This document shows, one piece after another, positions 25,559-34,169 of a stretch of DNA of 41,608 nt (within the stretch, counting starts at the first letter, position 1; every line of letters begins with the position of its first letter). Source of the DNA: CALKGK01 sp964649515 (lineage in GTDB: Bacteria; Bacteroidota; Bacteroidia; Flavobacteriales_D; Sanyastnellaceae); the NCBI GenBank assembly GCA_964649515.1, contig CAZYPV010000025.1, forward strand, positions 1 to 41,608. Reading direction: 5' to 3'. Below the pieces are notes generated by a model. It saw nothing but the letters and a program-made list of their open reading frames with translations, ran no database searches and was not told where the DNA came from. The position numbers and the translations under genes were made by a program.

Positions 25559-26914
25559 TTATTTTATCGCCGCACCATTCTGGGGTTCAAGGGCAATGAA
25601 TCGTTCCCGAAAGTTCTCCAATTCTCGAAGGATTTCTTCTCTTTTTTGAATGACTTTTAAAACGTCTTTTTTCTTTTCCTGTAGCTGAATACGGAGCTTT
25701 CTTCGCCAGAGAAAACGAGAAACGAGTCCGCCAATTTTTAGGGTGATGAGTCCGAAAGAATAACAGACCAAAGGAAAGATACACGCCCATACCCCTAAGG
25801 GTGATTTCAAGCCCAGGAAAATGGCTCCTCCAATGTACCACAGCAGGAAGCAAAGGGCGCCTATGGACATGGCCAAGCTGCCGAGAAAGGAATCTCGAAT
25901 GCGAAGCGCGAGGACGATGGTTCGAGCAAGAAAATATGGGAAGGCATTGAGGACAAAACCAATGAGGTAGGCAGGGGCAAGCAATAGAAGCATGAGGGCC
26001 GAGTAGGGTGGGTTTCCGATGCGCAACTCTTTCATGCTGCGTTCATTGAGGTCAAGCTCCTTCAATTCCTCAACATAGGTACTCACTTTTTGCTTGAAAT
26101 TGGCGATTTCCTGGGGCGACTCCATGTCAAAATGCTCCAACGCGGCAATCATGTTCTTTTGAATGTCGTAATTTCCTTGTAGGTCGTCTTTTTCCAATTG
26201 AAGCATTTCTTGCAACTCCGGTTGGTAGATGTGCTCCACTTGTTCGAGGAAATGATCGTGATGCTCTTTTTCAATATGCAAGAGCGTGGACCGCAACTGC
26301 GTACTCACTTCTTCCGTCAGTGCTCGAACGGCTTCTCGCTCATCTTCCATCTTCAAATACGCTTCAATGTCAATGGCGTCGCCTATTTGAACGAAGAGTT
26401 CACTGCGAAATTCATGTGGGTCGCTGTAGTTGAGTCCCACAGGTACAATTCTCACCGGGCGCATTTCAGGATGTGCTTTACTGGCTCCAATGGCCATTCT
26501 AGCAACTCCGGTTTTTAAGGATCTCAATCTTCTTTCGGTAATGCTGTTCCCCTCAGGGAAGATGAGAAGCGATTTTTCAGCTCCGAGATGAGCATAGCAC
26601 TGCTCAAACATTTCTTTGTTTTTGTGCGTTTCTCCGGGCATGGTGTTCGGACGAAAAACCGGAATCATGTGCAGTTGATTCTGAAAAAACTTGGCTTTCA
26701 ATCCCTTTCCAACATACTCTCCTGCTGCAATGAAGTGCAGTTCCCGTTTCACGGCCAAGCCCACAACAAGTGGATCCATAAAAGCTGATGGATGATTGGC
26801 TACGAAAATGAGCGGACCGTCTTGTGGTACTTTGTTTTGACCAACAATATGCTGCCTTCTGAAATAAGCATTGAGGCTCAAGCGAAAAATGAAGCGAAGT
26901 AGGCGATAAATCAT
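25559..26914 (-). CDS. lysophospholipid acyltransferase (PlsC-like) with C-terminal membrane domain
   Basis: 451 aa. The N-terminal ~230 residues form a glycerolipid acyltransferase domain: ANHPSAFMDPLVVG (catalytic His, with Asp five residues on, an HX5D spacing rather than the common HX4D), PVFRPNT, and FPEGNSITERRL (the FPEG substrate motif). A helical linker (about 230-300) is followed by about four hydrophobic segments (about 305-400) and a basic coiled-coil tail (QLQEKKKDVLKVIQKREEIL). It likely acylates a glycerol-3-phosphate or lysophosphatidate at the inner membrane. The longer form with membrane C-terminus is familiar from Bacteroidota. Acyl and acceptor specificity unknown. Confidence 0.85.
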   Translation of the reverse strand: MIYRLLRFIFRLSLNAYFRRQHIVGQNKVPQDGPLIFVANHPSAFMDPLVVGLAVKRELHFIAAGEYVGKGLKAKFFQNQLHMIPVFRPNTMPGETHKNKEMFEQCYAHLGAEKSLLIFPEGNSITERRLRSLKTGVARMAIGASKAHPEMRPVRIVPVGLNYSDPHEFRSELFVQIGDAIDIEAYLKMEDEREAVRALTEEVSTQLRSTLLHIEKEHHDHFLEQVEHIYQPELQEMLQLEKDDLQGNYDIQKNMIAALEHFDMESPQEIANFKQKVSTYVEELKELDLNERSMKELRIGNPPYSALMLLLLAPAYLIGFVLNAFPYFLARTIVLALRIRDSFLGSLAMSIGALCFLLWYIGGAIFLGLKSPLGVWACIFPLVCYSFGLITLKIGGLVSRFLWRRKLRIQLQEKKKDVLKVIQKREEILRELENFRERFIALEPQNGAAIK

Positions 26915-26933
26915 CTGTATTTTGTTTGTGAGC

Positions 26934-26941
26934 CAAAAGTA
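26934..26941 (-). promoter_or_regulatory. candidate -7 box for the acyltransferase gene
   Basis: The minus-strand sequence is TACTTTTG, an exact TAnnTTTG match 19 bases before the ATG at 26914. No -33 TTG at proper spacing; one is present 8 bases away, which is too close. Confidence 0.45.
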
Positions 26942-26989
26942 GTTAAGGACAAATCACTTCTTCTTTTTCGTCTTAAAAACGGACGTATA

Positions 26990-27949
26990 TTAATACGCAG
27001 TGTAAAGGCATTCAATCAAGCTGGATTGTGCCCGAATGTTCATGCTGTTGCTTGTGTATTTAGGACTGTTGATCTCAAACAAATTTCCCTCAACATTCAA
27101 GCCCGATGCTGAGGCGTCTGGAACGTTGCTCAAGGTGGTGATGGACTCAGTTTGAACCTGACTCACATGATGGTCTGCAACCGCAATTTCCGAACTTCTT
27201 GCTCTTGTAGCGTTGACTTCAACTTCATCCAAATCGATTGCTTCTTCTTCAACCTTCAACATGTTGTTTACGTCGGAGACTTTGGCTTCAGCTAGGGTTT
27301 TAAGATCTTCTTTTTCAATGACAATATCTTGATTGATAAACTCTTGATAGTCTTCACTTGAATCATTGATTTGATCTGAGATAGGTTCAAAAGTAGGTGT
27401 TGGATTGGACGCAAGTTCGTTTTCTGAAGAAGGGGCTGTTTCCATTAAATCGGAATTGTTCAGTGAGGTTTCTTTTTCTTTGAAAGGACTTTCGATTTCG
27501 TTGGTTTTGCGTTCCTCAGGAAATTCGAGTCGATCACTTTTCGTGTCGTTCACCATCGCTAATCTACCCGGAGTGGGATCATTAAACAAGATGAGCAAAG
27601 AAAAAACGATCGCTGAAATTACCGCAAAAGAGAGTCCCACAGCACCCTGACGCTTTGCGAAAAAAGGGAAAAAGACCGTGTTCAACCACAGCTTAAAACC
27701 AGACGTTTGTTTTTCTTCCTGAAAAAGCTTCATTAAGTGTTCTTTGGTCTCTGGTCGGGCAGAAATATACCCATCATCATTCACCTCCTGAACCTTTAGG
27801 AGCGTTGCCCTCATGCTGCTGTATTCCTCTTCCGAAGAAATGTATTGCAGCACGAAGGTTTTTTCTTCGGGATAGAGTTCGTGAAAACGCTTGTGCAAAA
27901 GCAAAGATTCTAAGTCTTCAGGGTCGTATTTGAAATCAAATGGGCTCAT
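26990..27949 (-). CDS. putative transmembrane anti-sigma factor
   Basis: 319 aa: a soluble N-terminus (1-100, with LLHKRFHELYPEEKTFVLQY), one membrane helix (about 103-123, GAVGLSFAVISAIVFSLLIL) and a long acidic, Ser/Asn-rich outside part with no recognised domain. Its ATG overlaps the stop of the ECF sigma factor gene by 4 bases, the usual arrangement of a sigma factor with its membrane anti-sigma factor. No zinc-binding HxxxCxxC motif is seen, so it is not a ZAS-type anti-sigma. The assignment rests on topology and gene order. Confidence 0.65.
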   Translation of the reverse strand: MSPFDFKYDPEDLESLLLHKRFHELYPEEKTFVLQYISSEEEYSSMRATLLKVQEVNDDGYISARPETKEHLMKLFQEEKQTSGFKLWLNTVFFPFFAKRQGAVGLSFAVISAIVFSLLILFNDPTPGRLAMVNDTKSDRLEFPEERKTNEIESPFKEKETSLNNSDLMETAPSSENELASNPTPTFEPISDQINDSSEDYQEFINQDIVIEKEDLKTLAEAKVSDVNNMLKVEEEAIDLDEVEVNATRARSSEIAVADHHVSQVQTESITTLSNVPDASASGLNVEGNLFEINSPKYTSNSMNIRAQSSLIECLYTAY

Positions 27950-28566
27950 TGCTGTAGAATTTGAATGATGGTGATAAATAGAAGGATCAAGCTTCCTTCA
28001 AAAGCTTTCAACTCTTGGTTGAGGTGTTTAAGCGTGTAGAAAAGGCGTGATTTGATGGTACCTTCACTACAATCGAAAACCTGGGCAATCTCTTTGATGC
28101 TCATGTCTTGATGGTAACGCATTTCAAAAGCGCTCCTTTTGCTTTCGTCCAAGGCCGCCAATGCTTCTGCAAGTGCAGATTCGAATGCCTTTTTGTCCAT
28201 GGCCTTGGTGCTGCTTTCCGGTTCGAAGTGGTCATGGCTGTGTCGGAGTTCCTCTGCGGCACGGGCGCGCACGTCATAACTGCGGTATTCGTTCTTGCAC
28301 ATGTTATTGGCAATGCTGAAGAGATAGGTTTGCACACTTTTCCCTTGCTGATAAAGCTCTGGTTTGCTGATGATTTTGGTGAAGAGTTCTTGCATGAAAT
28401 CCTCAGCTTTCTCGCGGTCTTTTCGCAACATTCGGTAGAAGTAATTCACCAAACGATCGGCATAGCGGTCATACAACTCACTAAAGGCAGCAGCATTTTT
28501 GGTCGCCACTTCCATCATCAGTTCTTCGTCAGAATACTTTTTATATGATGAACGAAAAAGCTTCAA
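27946..28566 (-). CDS. ECF-type RNA polymerase sigma factor
   Basis: 206 aa. Region 2 lies at about 24-95 (AFSELYDRYADRLVNYFYRM, KAEDFMQELFTKI, TYLFSIANNMCKNEYRS) and region 4 at about 135-190 (ALDESKRSAFEMRYHQDMS, then IKEIAQVFDCSEGTIKSRLF). The start is TTG at 28566, one base after the upstream TGA; the first ATG (28518) would remove the conserved YKKYSDEEL. The protein ends in an unusual, very hydrophobic tail (GSLILLFITIIQILQQ) beyond the last helix. It should direct RNA polymerase to a specific regulon, controlled by the membrane protein encoded next. The signal and regulon are unknown. Confidence 0.87.
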   Translation of the reverse strand: MKLFRSSYKKYSDEELMMEVATKNAAAFSELYDRYADRLVNYFYRMLRKDREKAEDFMQELFTKIISKPELYQQGKSVQTYLFSIANNMCKNEYRSYDVRARAAEELRHSHDHFEPESSTKAMDKKAFESALAEALAALDESKRSAFEMRYHQDMSIKEIAQVFDCSEGTIKSRLFYTLKHLNQELKAFEGSLILLFITIIQILQQ

Positions 28567-28567
28567 A

Positions 28568-29605
28568 TCAGTCGAGGTTTTGGTTCACAATGGACGTGAG
28601 GTCAAACTTTTGCGCCAAAGATTGAATGTGCGCATCCAAATATTGGTAGTTCGTTTTCCCCGAATTTTTGAGGTGATTTCTCAGCGTGATGAGTGGGAAG
28701 AGGTAATTCCGATTGATGGCTGAATTGCTTTTAAGCTGTTGTAAAGTAAACCGATTGACTTGGTTTTCGAGCAAGCTTAAATTTTGAAAATCTTTGTCTT
28801 CACTAAACCGAAAACACAAGCCCACAACAAAGAGGTTTTTGCCCATCAACTCCATGCTTCCTTTACTATTGGTAAGGGCTAGGTGGGAGGGGAGTGCGCT
28901 GTTTTTGAGGAGGTTTTCAAGCTGAATGCTTCTGGGTTTGTTGAGGATTTTTTTCGGGTCGATGCTCAAAGCTTCAGCGGTTCGACGTGCATAATCCTCG
29001 TTCACCAAGAGGTCCAATAAAACTGCCTTCACATCTTTTCTCATGGATCGCACCTGTTGCAAGTACCAAATGGGATGGGCGTCCTCTTCCGCATTGAGCA
29101 CAAGCAAGCCCGAAGGTGCAACAGAACGCAAGACGTTTTCAGCATATTCCAGTTCCGACGCATCGAATGCTCCCAACTCGAAAGACTTGTTGAGGTGTGT
29201 CTTGAGTTCAACACTTCGATTTTCAATGACAGAGCGGTTCACCACTTGTTCTCGAACAAGCAAATTTTCCGGATAGGCGAGGAGAGCAGCTTCGATGGCA
29301 GCATCATCCGAATAATTGGAAAGAATGAACTCCGCGTAGTGAGAAGCTCCTCCCGATGGCACCGCTGCATTCATGTTTTCCTGCACCGATTTCAACATGG
29401 ATTGTTCAATGCTCCCCAGCTCTTTTTCTTTGGTCTTTTCCAGAAGACTGCGTTCTTCCTCGAAAAGATACAACCAAGCTTCATCATTCTGAGGGTGAAG
29501 TTCTACTTCGGCAGCCCAAGAACGGCTAGGTGCACTGGTGGTTTGAGAAAAGGACAGCGTGCATGCACTCAGGAAAAATAGAAACAGACAAAGTGGCTTT
29601 TTCAT
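28568..29605 (-). CDS. secreted protein of unknown function upstream of the sigma factor
   Basis: 345 aa. It has a signal peptide (MKKPLCLFLFFLSACTLSFS, cleavage probably after FSQ at 21), then a mostly helical body with Leu-rich and polar repeats. I see TPR-like spacing in places (NDEAWLYLFEEERSLLEKT; NRNYLFPLITLRNHLKN) but no clear domain. It stops one base before the sigma-factor TTG, so the three genes 29605-26990 look like one unit: exported protein, sigma factor, anti-sigma factor. It could be a sensor or a target of the sigma system; this is inference. Confidence 0.72.
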   Translation of the reverse strand: MKKPLCLFLFFLSACTLSFSQTTSAPSRSWAAEVELHPQNDEAWLYLFEEERSLLEKTKEKELGSIEQSMLKSVQENMNAAVPSGGASHYAEFILSNYSDDAAIEAALLAYPENLLVREQVVNRSVIENRSVELKTHLNKSFELGAFDASELEYAENVLRSVAPSGLLVLNAEEDAHPIWYLQQVRSMRKDVKAVLLDLLVNEDYARRTAEALSIDPKKILNKPRSIQLENLLKNSALPSHLALTNSKGSMELMGKNLFVVGLCFRFSEDKDFQNLSLLENQVNRFTLQQLKSNSAINRNYLFPLITLRNHLKNSGKTNYQYLDAHIQSLAQKFDLTSIVNQNLD

Positions 29606-29839
29606 GCCTTGAATTTAATGGTTTTAATGCTGTACACCTCAAGTGCCGGTTGGTTCATTCTTCGCTAAATTAACTTTATTGGACTTGTGGAGCGCAGCTG
29701 ATTCCGAAGTTGTTCATTTATTCTTCCACAAGCGCAGCACATTTCGCCGTTCACTCCTGCATTGTTTGAGCTCGTGCCCTTGAATTCTTCTGCAGAAAAA
29801 ACAGCTTGCCCAGATGGGTTTATAGCCGACAATGCTTTG

Positions 29840-29847
29840 TATCTTTG
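29840..29847 (+). promoter_or_regulatory. -7 box for the DUF493 gene, implying a leaderless mRNA
   Basis: TATCTTTG is an exact TAnnTTTG match ending 4 bases before the DUF493 ATG at 29852. A start site 5-7 bases downstream would fall on or just next to the ATG. No TTG -33 is seen at 17-23 bp. In the rest of the 246-bp divergent gap (29606-29851) I see only a one-mismatch minus-strand box (TAATTTAG, near 29662-29669). Confidence 0.5.
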
Positions 29848-29851
29848 CACT

Positions 29852-30127
29852 ATGGATGAGAAAGAACGATTAGACAAACTCAGACAACAGTTGGATGAAT
29901 ACCATACTTGGCCATCGGTATTCATGTTTAAGTTTGTTGTTCCTACCGACGAAGAAAAAGTACAGCGTTTACACGCCATTTTTGGTGAGAGTGCGGAATA
30001 CCGAAAGCGCTTGTCAAAAAACGGCAACTACACGAGCGTTACCATTCGTGAAATGGTGTTAAATGCCGATCAGGTTTTTGAGCGATACACCGCGGCTTCT
30101 AAAATTGAAGGCGTAATTTCGTTGTAA
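29852..30127 (+). CDS. DUF493 family protein
   Basis: 91 aa. The ATG at 29852 gives the family N-terminus (LDKLRQQLDEYHTWPSVFMF); 30 codons of open frame before it are not protein-like. DUF493 (YbeD-like) proteins are small ferredoxin-like cytosolic proteins; E. coli YbeD lies by lipoate genes, but the function is not established. The conserved core FKFVVPTDEEKVQRLHAIF is followed by NGNYTSVTIREMVLNADQVF, the usual pattern of an allosteric-type regulatory fold. It is 2 bp from the next gene. Confidence 0.85.
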   Translation: MDEKERLDKLRQQLDEYHTWPSVFMFKFVVPTDEEKVQRLHAIFGESAEYRKRLSKNGNYTSVTIREMVLNADQVFERYTAASKIEGVISL

Positions 30128-30129
30128 TT

Positions 30130-30513
30130 ATGAAGTTCGATTTAGAAACCCTGAAAAATACCTTGATGGTCAGTTTAATACTGATCCTCGCTTTTGTACT
30201 CCTCAAGCGCATGATGGCTTTTTTGAAGAGAGGGGCTTTGAATGAGTCTTATGCCAAACTTATGGGAGAGGGGTACACCTACAAAAAAGGTGTACTTACG
30301 ATTCATGCATACCTTCCTGAGCCTGACACGATTTTGATTAAAGTAGAAGACGAACAAGGAGCGTCATTAAAGGAATTGACCAAGCAATGCGATTCCGCTG
30401 GCGAACAGAACTTTGAGATTCATTTGTCTGAGAGCACCATTAGCGGTCGCTGTTCTTTTGTTTTTAAGTCGAAAAATCAAGAAACCACCCGATTTTTTAA
30501 CCTCGAGCAATAA
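30130..30513 (+). CDS. small single-pass membrane protein, unknown function
   Basis: 127 aa: one N-terminal membrane helix (about 10-26, NTLMVSLILILAFVLLKRMM) followed by a basic stretch and a ~80-residue beta-rich domain (VLTIHAYLPEPDTILIKVED; GRCSFVFKSKNQETTRFFN). No family recognised. It starts 2 bp after the DUF493 gene, so it is cotranscribed, and ends 18 bp from the convergent pirin gene with no terminator visible between. Confidence 0.7.
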   Translation: MKFDLETLKNTLMVSLILILAFVLLKRMMAFLKRGALNESYAKLMGEGYTYKKGVLTIHAYLPEPDTILIKVEDEQGASLKELTKQCDSAGEQNFEIHLSESTISGRCSFVFKSKNQETTRFFNLEQ

Positions 30514-30531
30514 TAACCTTAGTGCGTTCTT

Positions 30532-31413
30532 TTAGCGTCCGGGATAAGGGATATAAGAAGTATCTCCGGGAACCAGTTTCATCTCACGATTGATCCACTT
30601 AGCTTTGGCCTTATCGATGAGGGAAGGATCGGAAGCAACAAAATTCCAATCGATGCGGCGTACTTCTTCGAACGGACTCCCTCCAAAGAGCAAGAGGTGA
30701 GCACCTTCGCTTACTTCAACACTGCAATCGTCGGAATGCTTACTGTAAAGCAAGTTTCCTTGGGCAATCTCCTCACCACAAGCCTTCACGCTTCCTTTCA
30801 CCACACACCAACCAATTTCTCCTGTCAGCTGTCCTTTTGTCTTGATAAGGCGTCTTGCTCTTGTTTTGATTTCAACCATAAAACAGTCCAAGCCACCATT
30901 GGGAACTGGGCTCTTTCTTCCAAAAGCTTCCCCTACGATCAATCGGTATTCAACCTGATCTTCTTCCCAAAAGGGGAGGGTGTTTTTTGGGGAATGATGG
31001 AAGAAAGCCGGAGCTTGTTCTTGTTCTTTCAATGCCGCCAACCAAATCTGAAAACCGTGCACCGTATGTGGCGTGTTGGATGCTCGAAGATCGTCGGGAG
31101 TTCTTTCCGTATGCACCACCCCATTTCCAGCGCTCATCCAATTTACATCGCCAGGAGTAATGCGTTGAACGGTTCCCAAGCTATCGCGATGTTCGATTTC
31201 TCCTTCGAAGAGGTAGGTCAATGTTGAAAGTCCAATATGCGGATGGTTCCCAATGTCCATAAAGGTTCCATTTCCAAGTTCGGAAGGCCCCATGTGATCA
31301 ATGAAGATGAACGGACCTATCATTCTTTTCTTCCGAAAAGGGAGTAGTCGGCCCACTAAAAAGTCGCCAATATCCCGCGCTCTTTCTTCAATAATCAGTG
31401 TTTTGTTGGACAT
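30532..31413 (-). CDS. pirin family protein
   Basis: 293 aa, normal length for a two-cupin pirin. The N-terminal cupin metal ligands are at His57, His59 (GNHPHIGLST), His101 and Glu103 (VVHTERTP), the same set and spacing as in human pirin. Bacterial pirins can act as quercetin 2,3-dioxygenases or bind regulators; the role here is unknown. It begins 2 bp after argS ends and is the last gene of the arginine-themed operon, perhaps a passenger. Confidence 0.9.
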   Translation of the reverse strand: MSNKTLIIEERARDIGDFLVGRLLPFRKKRMIGPFIFIDHMGPSELGNGTFMDIGNHPHIGLSTLTYLFEGEIEHRDSLGTVQRITPGDVNWMSAGNGVVHTERTPDDLRASNTPHTVHGFQIWLAALKEQEQAPAFFHHSPKNTLPFWEEDQVEYRLIVGEAFGRKSPVPNGGLDCFMVEIKTRARRLIKTKGQLTGEIGWCVVKGSVKACGEEIAQGNLLYSKHSDDCSVEVSEGAHLLLFGGSPFEEVRRIDWNFVASDPSLIDKAKAKWINREMKLVPGDTSYIPYPGR

Positions 31414-31415
31414 CT

Positions 31416-33197
31416 TTACATTCTTTCGGGCATATCAATACCGAGTAAACTCATTCCTGTTTTAATCACATCGCCCGTTTTGCTAGCCAAAGCCAAGCGC
31501 AGGTTTTTTAAGTGCTCATCGGACTCATTCATAATGGGCGAATGCTGGTAGAAGCTACTGAATTCCTTCGCCAATTCAAAACAGAAGCCTGCAATCTGAG
31601 AAGGATCGTAATTGATCGCCGCCTCGTCCAGCACCTCTGGGAAAGTGTAGATCTTTTTCACCAAGTTCTTTTCTGCATCGGAAAGCTTTTCCAATTGGAA
31701 GTTGGGCAGAATATCGCCCTCCCATTTCCGCAAAAGGGCTCGTGTTCTTACGTAGTTGAATTGAATGAACGGACCTGTATTTCCCAAGAAATCGATGGAC
31801 TCCTTCGGGTCGAACATCATGCTTTTCTTCGGATCAACCTTCAGCAGGAAATACTTCAAAGCACCATATCCCACCATCTTGAAAGTCTCTTTTTGTTCTT
31901 CCAAGCTCAAGCCAGCCATTTTACCCTGTTCATTCGCAATCTCTTCCGCAGCAGCGGCCATTTCTGAAAGCAAATCATCGGCATCAACCACCGTTCCCTC
32001 TCTCGACTTCATCTTGCCTTCGGGCAGTTCCACCATACCGTAGCTCAAGTGGTAATTCAATTGCGCATTTTCGAAGCCCAGTTTTTCAAGGATCATGAAC
32101 AACACCTTAAAGTGGTATTCCTGCTCGTTCCCCACGGTGTAAACCTGAAATTTCAGGTCTGGAAAATCCTCAAAACGCAAAATGGCCGTACCGATATCTT
32201 GCGTCATGTACACCGCAGTACCGTCCTTACGAAGCACCAATTTTTCGTCCAAACCATCCTCTCTCAAATCGCACCAAACGGAACCGTCTTCTCGTTGATA
32301 GAACACCCCTTTATCAAGACCTTTCTGAACCACCTCTTTACCTTTCAGATAGGTGTTGGACTCATAATAAAGCTCATCGAAGCTCACACCCATCTCTTTG
32401 TAGGTTTGTTCGAACCCCTGATACACCCACGCATTCATCATTTCCCAAAGGGCATAAACCTCGGGGTCTTTGGCCTCCCATTTTAGGAGCATGTCTTGGG
32501 CTTCAAGAATGATCGGAGCTGATTTTTTTGCATCATCTTCGCTTTGACCGTCTTCCATCAAAGCCTTGATTTGCGCCTTGTATTCTTGATCAAAGCGCAC
32601 ATAGTATTTCCCTACCAACTTGTCGCCCTTCAAGCCACTACTCTCTGGCGTTTCTCCATTTCCGAAGCGTTGCCAAGCCAGCATGGACTTGCAAATATGG
32701 ATACCGCGATCATTGATGATTTGCACCTTCACCACCTCGTAGCCCGAAGCCTCAAGGATTTTTGCCACTGAATACCCTAGAAAGTTGTTTCTTAGGTGAC
32801 CCAAGTGCAAGGGTTTGTTGGTGTTGGGTGAAGAATATTCAACCATCACCTTTCCTTTGGAATGCTTTTCACCCAAGCCGTATTGATCATCGGTATAGGC
32901 ACTGGTGAAAGCATTCAACCAATAACCGTCGCTTACAACAATGTTCAAGAAACCTTTGACCACATTGAAACGAACGAACTCTTCAACATTTTCACAAAGC
33001 CAATTCCCGATCACCTCGCCCGTTTCTTCTGGCTTCATTTTCGCCATTCGCGACAAAGGAAAAACCACCAAAGTCACATCGCCCTCGAATTCTTTTCTAG
33101 TGCGTTGAACTTGAATCGCCCGACCTCCAACTTCTTGTTGAAAGAGGGCTTGAACGGCTTCAATCGCTTTTTCTTCTAATAATTTCTCAATGCGCAT
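31416..33197 (-). CDS. argS: arginyl-tRNA synthetase
   Basis: 593 aa class I synthetase charging tRNA-Arg. The start is ATG 33197 (MRIEKLLEEKAIEAVQALFQ); the frame continues six codons to a TTG, not used. An N-terminal Arg-S additional domain is followed by SSPNTNKPLHLGHLRNNFLG (HIGH-class HLGH at 131-134), the KMSKS-equivalent KMKSREGT near residue 410, and an anticodon-binding DALR domain with GPFIQFNYVRTRALLRKW. All expected parts are present. It is 18 bp after ctlX and 2 bp before pirin on the same transcript, so charging and breakdown of arginine are encoded together. Confidence 0.96.
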   Translation of the reverse strand: MRIEKLLEEKAIEAVQALFQQEVGGRAIQVQRTRKEFEGDVTLVVFPLSRMAKMKPEETGEVIGNWLCENVEEFVRFNVVKGFLNIVVSDGYWLNAFTSAYTDDQYGLGEKHSKGKVMVEYSSPNTNKPLHLGHLRNNFLGYSVAKILEASGYEVVKVQIINDRGIHICKSMLAWQRFGNGETPESSGLKGDKLVGKYYVRFDQEYKAQIKALMEDGQSEDDAKKSAPIILEAQDMLLKWEAKDPEVYALWEMMNAWVYQGFEQTYKEMGVSFDELYYESNTYLKGKEVVQKGLDKGVFYQREDGSVWCDLREDGLDEKLVLRKDGTAVYMTQDIGTAILRFEDFPDLKFQVYTVGNEQEYHFKVLFMILEKLGFENAQLNYHLSYGMVELPEGKMKSREGTVVDADDLLSEMAAAAEEIANEQGKMAGLSLEEQKETFKMVGYGALKYFLLKVDPKKSMMFDPKESIDFLGNTGPFIQFNYVRTRALLRKWEGDILPNFQLEKLSDAEKNLVKKIYTFPEVLDEAAINYDPSQIAGFCFELAKEFSSFYQHSPIMNESDEHLKNLRLALASKTGDVIKTGMSLLGIDMPERM

Positions 33198-33215
33198 GGG
33201 ATCAGGTTTTTTCAA

Positions 33216-34157
33216 TTAAATTTTCGGGAGGAAGACTTCTGCCATCATACAACGAGCAGAACCTCCGCCACAAGCTTCGATAGTGTCCAAGCTGCTGTGT
33301 ACAATTTCGCAGTGTTTTTCGATCTTCTCGATTTGGTCTTTTTCAAGGGCTTCAAAGGCTGAAGTACTCATTACCAATAGCGCCTTTCCTTCGGTGTTGG
33401 CTACCTCAAGCATGTTTCCGGCAAAACGCTGTGTTTGTTCTTCGGAGATGGCAATGATCTCTTTTCCTGAGTCGCGCAAGGTTTGAGTAAGCATCTCACG
33501 TTCGTCCGCATCATCAATCGAGTCCAAACAAACAATGGCAAAATGATTGGCAACACACATCATCACATTGGTGTGGTAGATGGGTTTCCGTTCTCCGTCA
33601 ACACTTTGAAATGCTTCAAAAATCACTCCCACGTAGTCAAATACTTCACAAAACAGTTCAAAAGCACGACGATCTGTTCGCTCACTCAAAGCCGCGTAGG
33701 CAATGCGATTAGCTCGGTCCAAGATCATGCTACCCGTTCCTTCGAGGTATTTACTGTGGTCTTCGAATTCTGTGAAGTCGATGATTTCGTTGACTTGCAG
33801 ACCATAATGGTTTTTCAAATCATCAAAAATGTCTTCTCTACGTTCTTTTCTTCTGTTTTCCGCAAACATGGGGTAGAGGGCAACCCTGCCGTCGTGATGA
33901 AACGACACCCAATTGTTGGGAAAAACGGCATCCGGTGTGCTGGGCTCAGGGGTGTCTTGAATCACTACTACCTGAACTCCTTTGTTTTGAAGAACGTCCA
34001 CAAAACGGTCAAATTCTTTTTCTGCGGCTTCGCTTACCTTATCAGCACTGAGTCCGTCCAAAACTTTTTGGTAATAATTGTTTACCGCTGTTTGCTCATT
34101 CATTCTAAATCCTGTCGGACGAACCATGAGGAGCGTTGAAGTCGTTTGCCTTGGCAT
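33216..34157 (-). CDS. ctlX: CtlX-type amidinotransferase-fold hydrolase (citrulline/arginine)
   Basis: 313 aa pentein (guanidino-group-modifying) enzyme. It begins TSTLLMVRPTGFRMNEQTAV and has FPNNWVSFH (Asp76 and Asn81-82 region), LEGTGSMILDR (Glu139), YHTNVMM (His195) and the nucleophile Cys303 in GGGSARCMMAEVF near the C-terminus. The CtlX family was described as citrulline ureidase (citrulline to ornithine, CO2 and ammonia); others in the superfamily are arginine deiminases or dimethylargininases. The symbol reflects family resemblance, not proven activity. It starts 12 bp after the next amidinotransferase-fold gene and 18 bp before argS. Confidence 0.82.
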   Translation of the reverse strand: MPRQTTSTLLMVRPTGFRMNEQTAVNNYYQKVLDGLSADKVSEAAEKEFDRFVDVLQNKGVQVVVIQDTPEPSTPDAVFPNNWVSFHHDGRVALYPMFAENRRKERREDIFDDLKNHYGLQVNEIIDFTEFEDHSKYLEGTGSMILDRANRIAYAALSERTDRRAFELFCEVFDYVGVIFEAFQSVDGERKPIYHTNVMMCVANHFAIVCLDSIDDADEREMLTQTLRDSGKEIIAISEEQTQRFAGNMLEVANTEGKALLVMSTSAFEALEKDQIEKIEKHCEIVHSSLDTIEACGGGSARCMMAEVFLPKI

Positions 34158-34169
34158 ACTATTAAGATG

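Noticed and set aside
29665..30027. 120-aa minus-strand open frame over the DUF493 promoter region
   Set aside because: It covers the real DUF493 gene antisense and has no recognisable motif; its Cys-containing end (EMCCACG) is not a known zinc site.
33483..34139. 218-aa plus-strand open frame
   Set aside because: Antisense shadow of ctlX; no motifs and skewed Phe/His/Val content.
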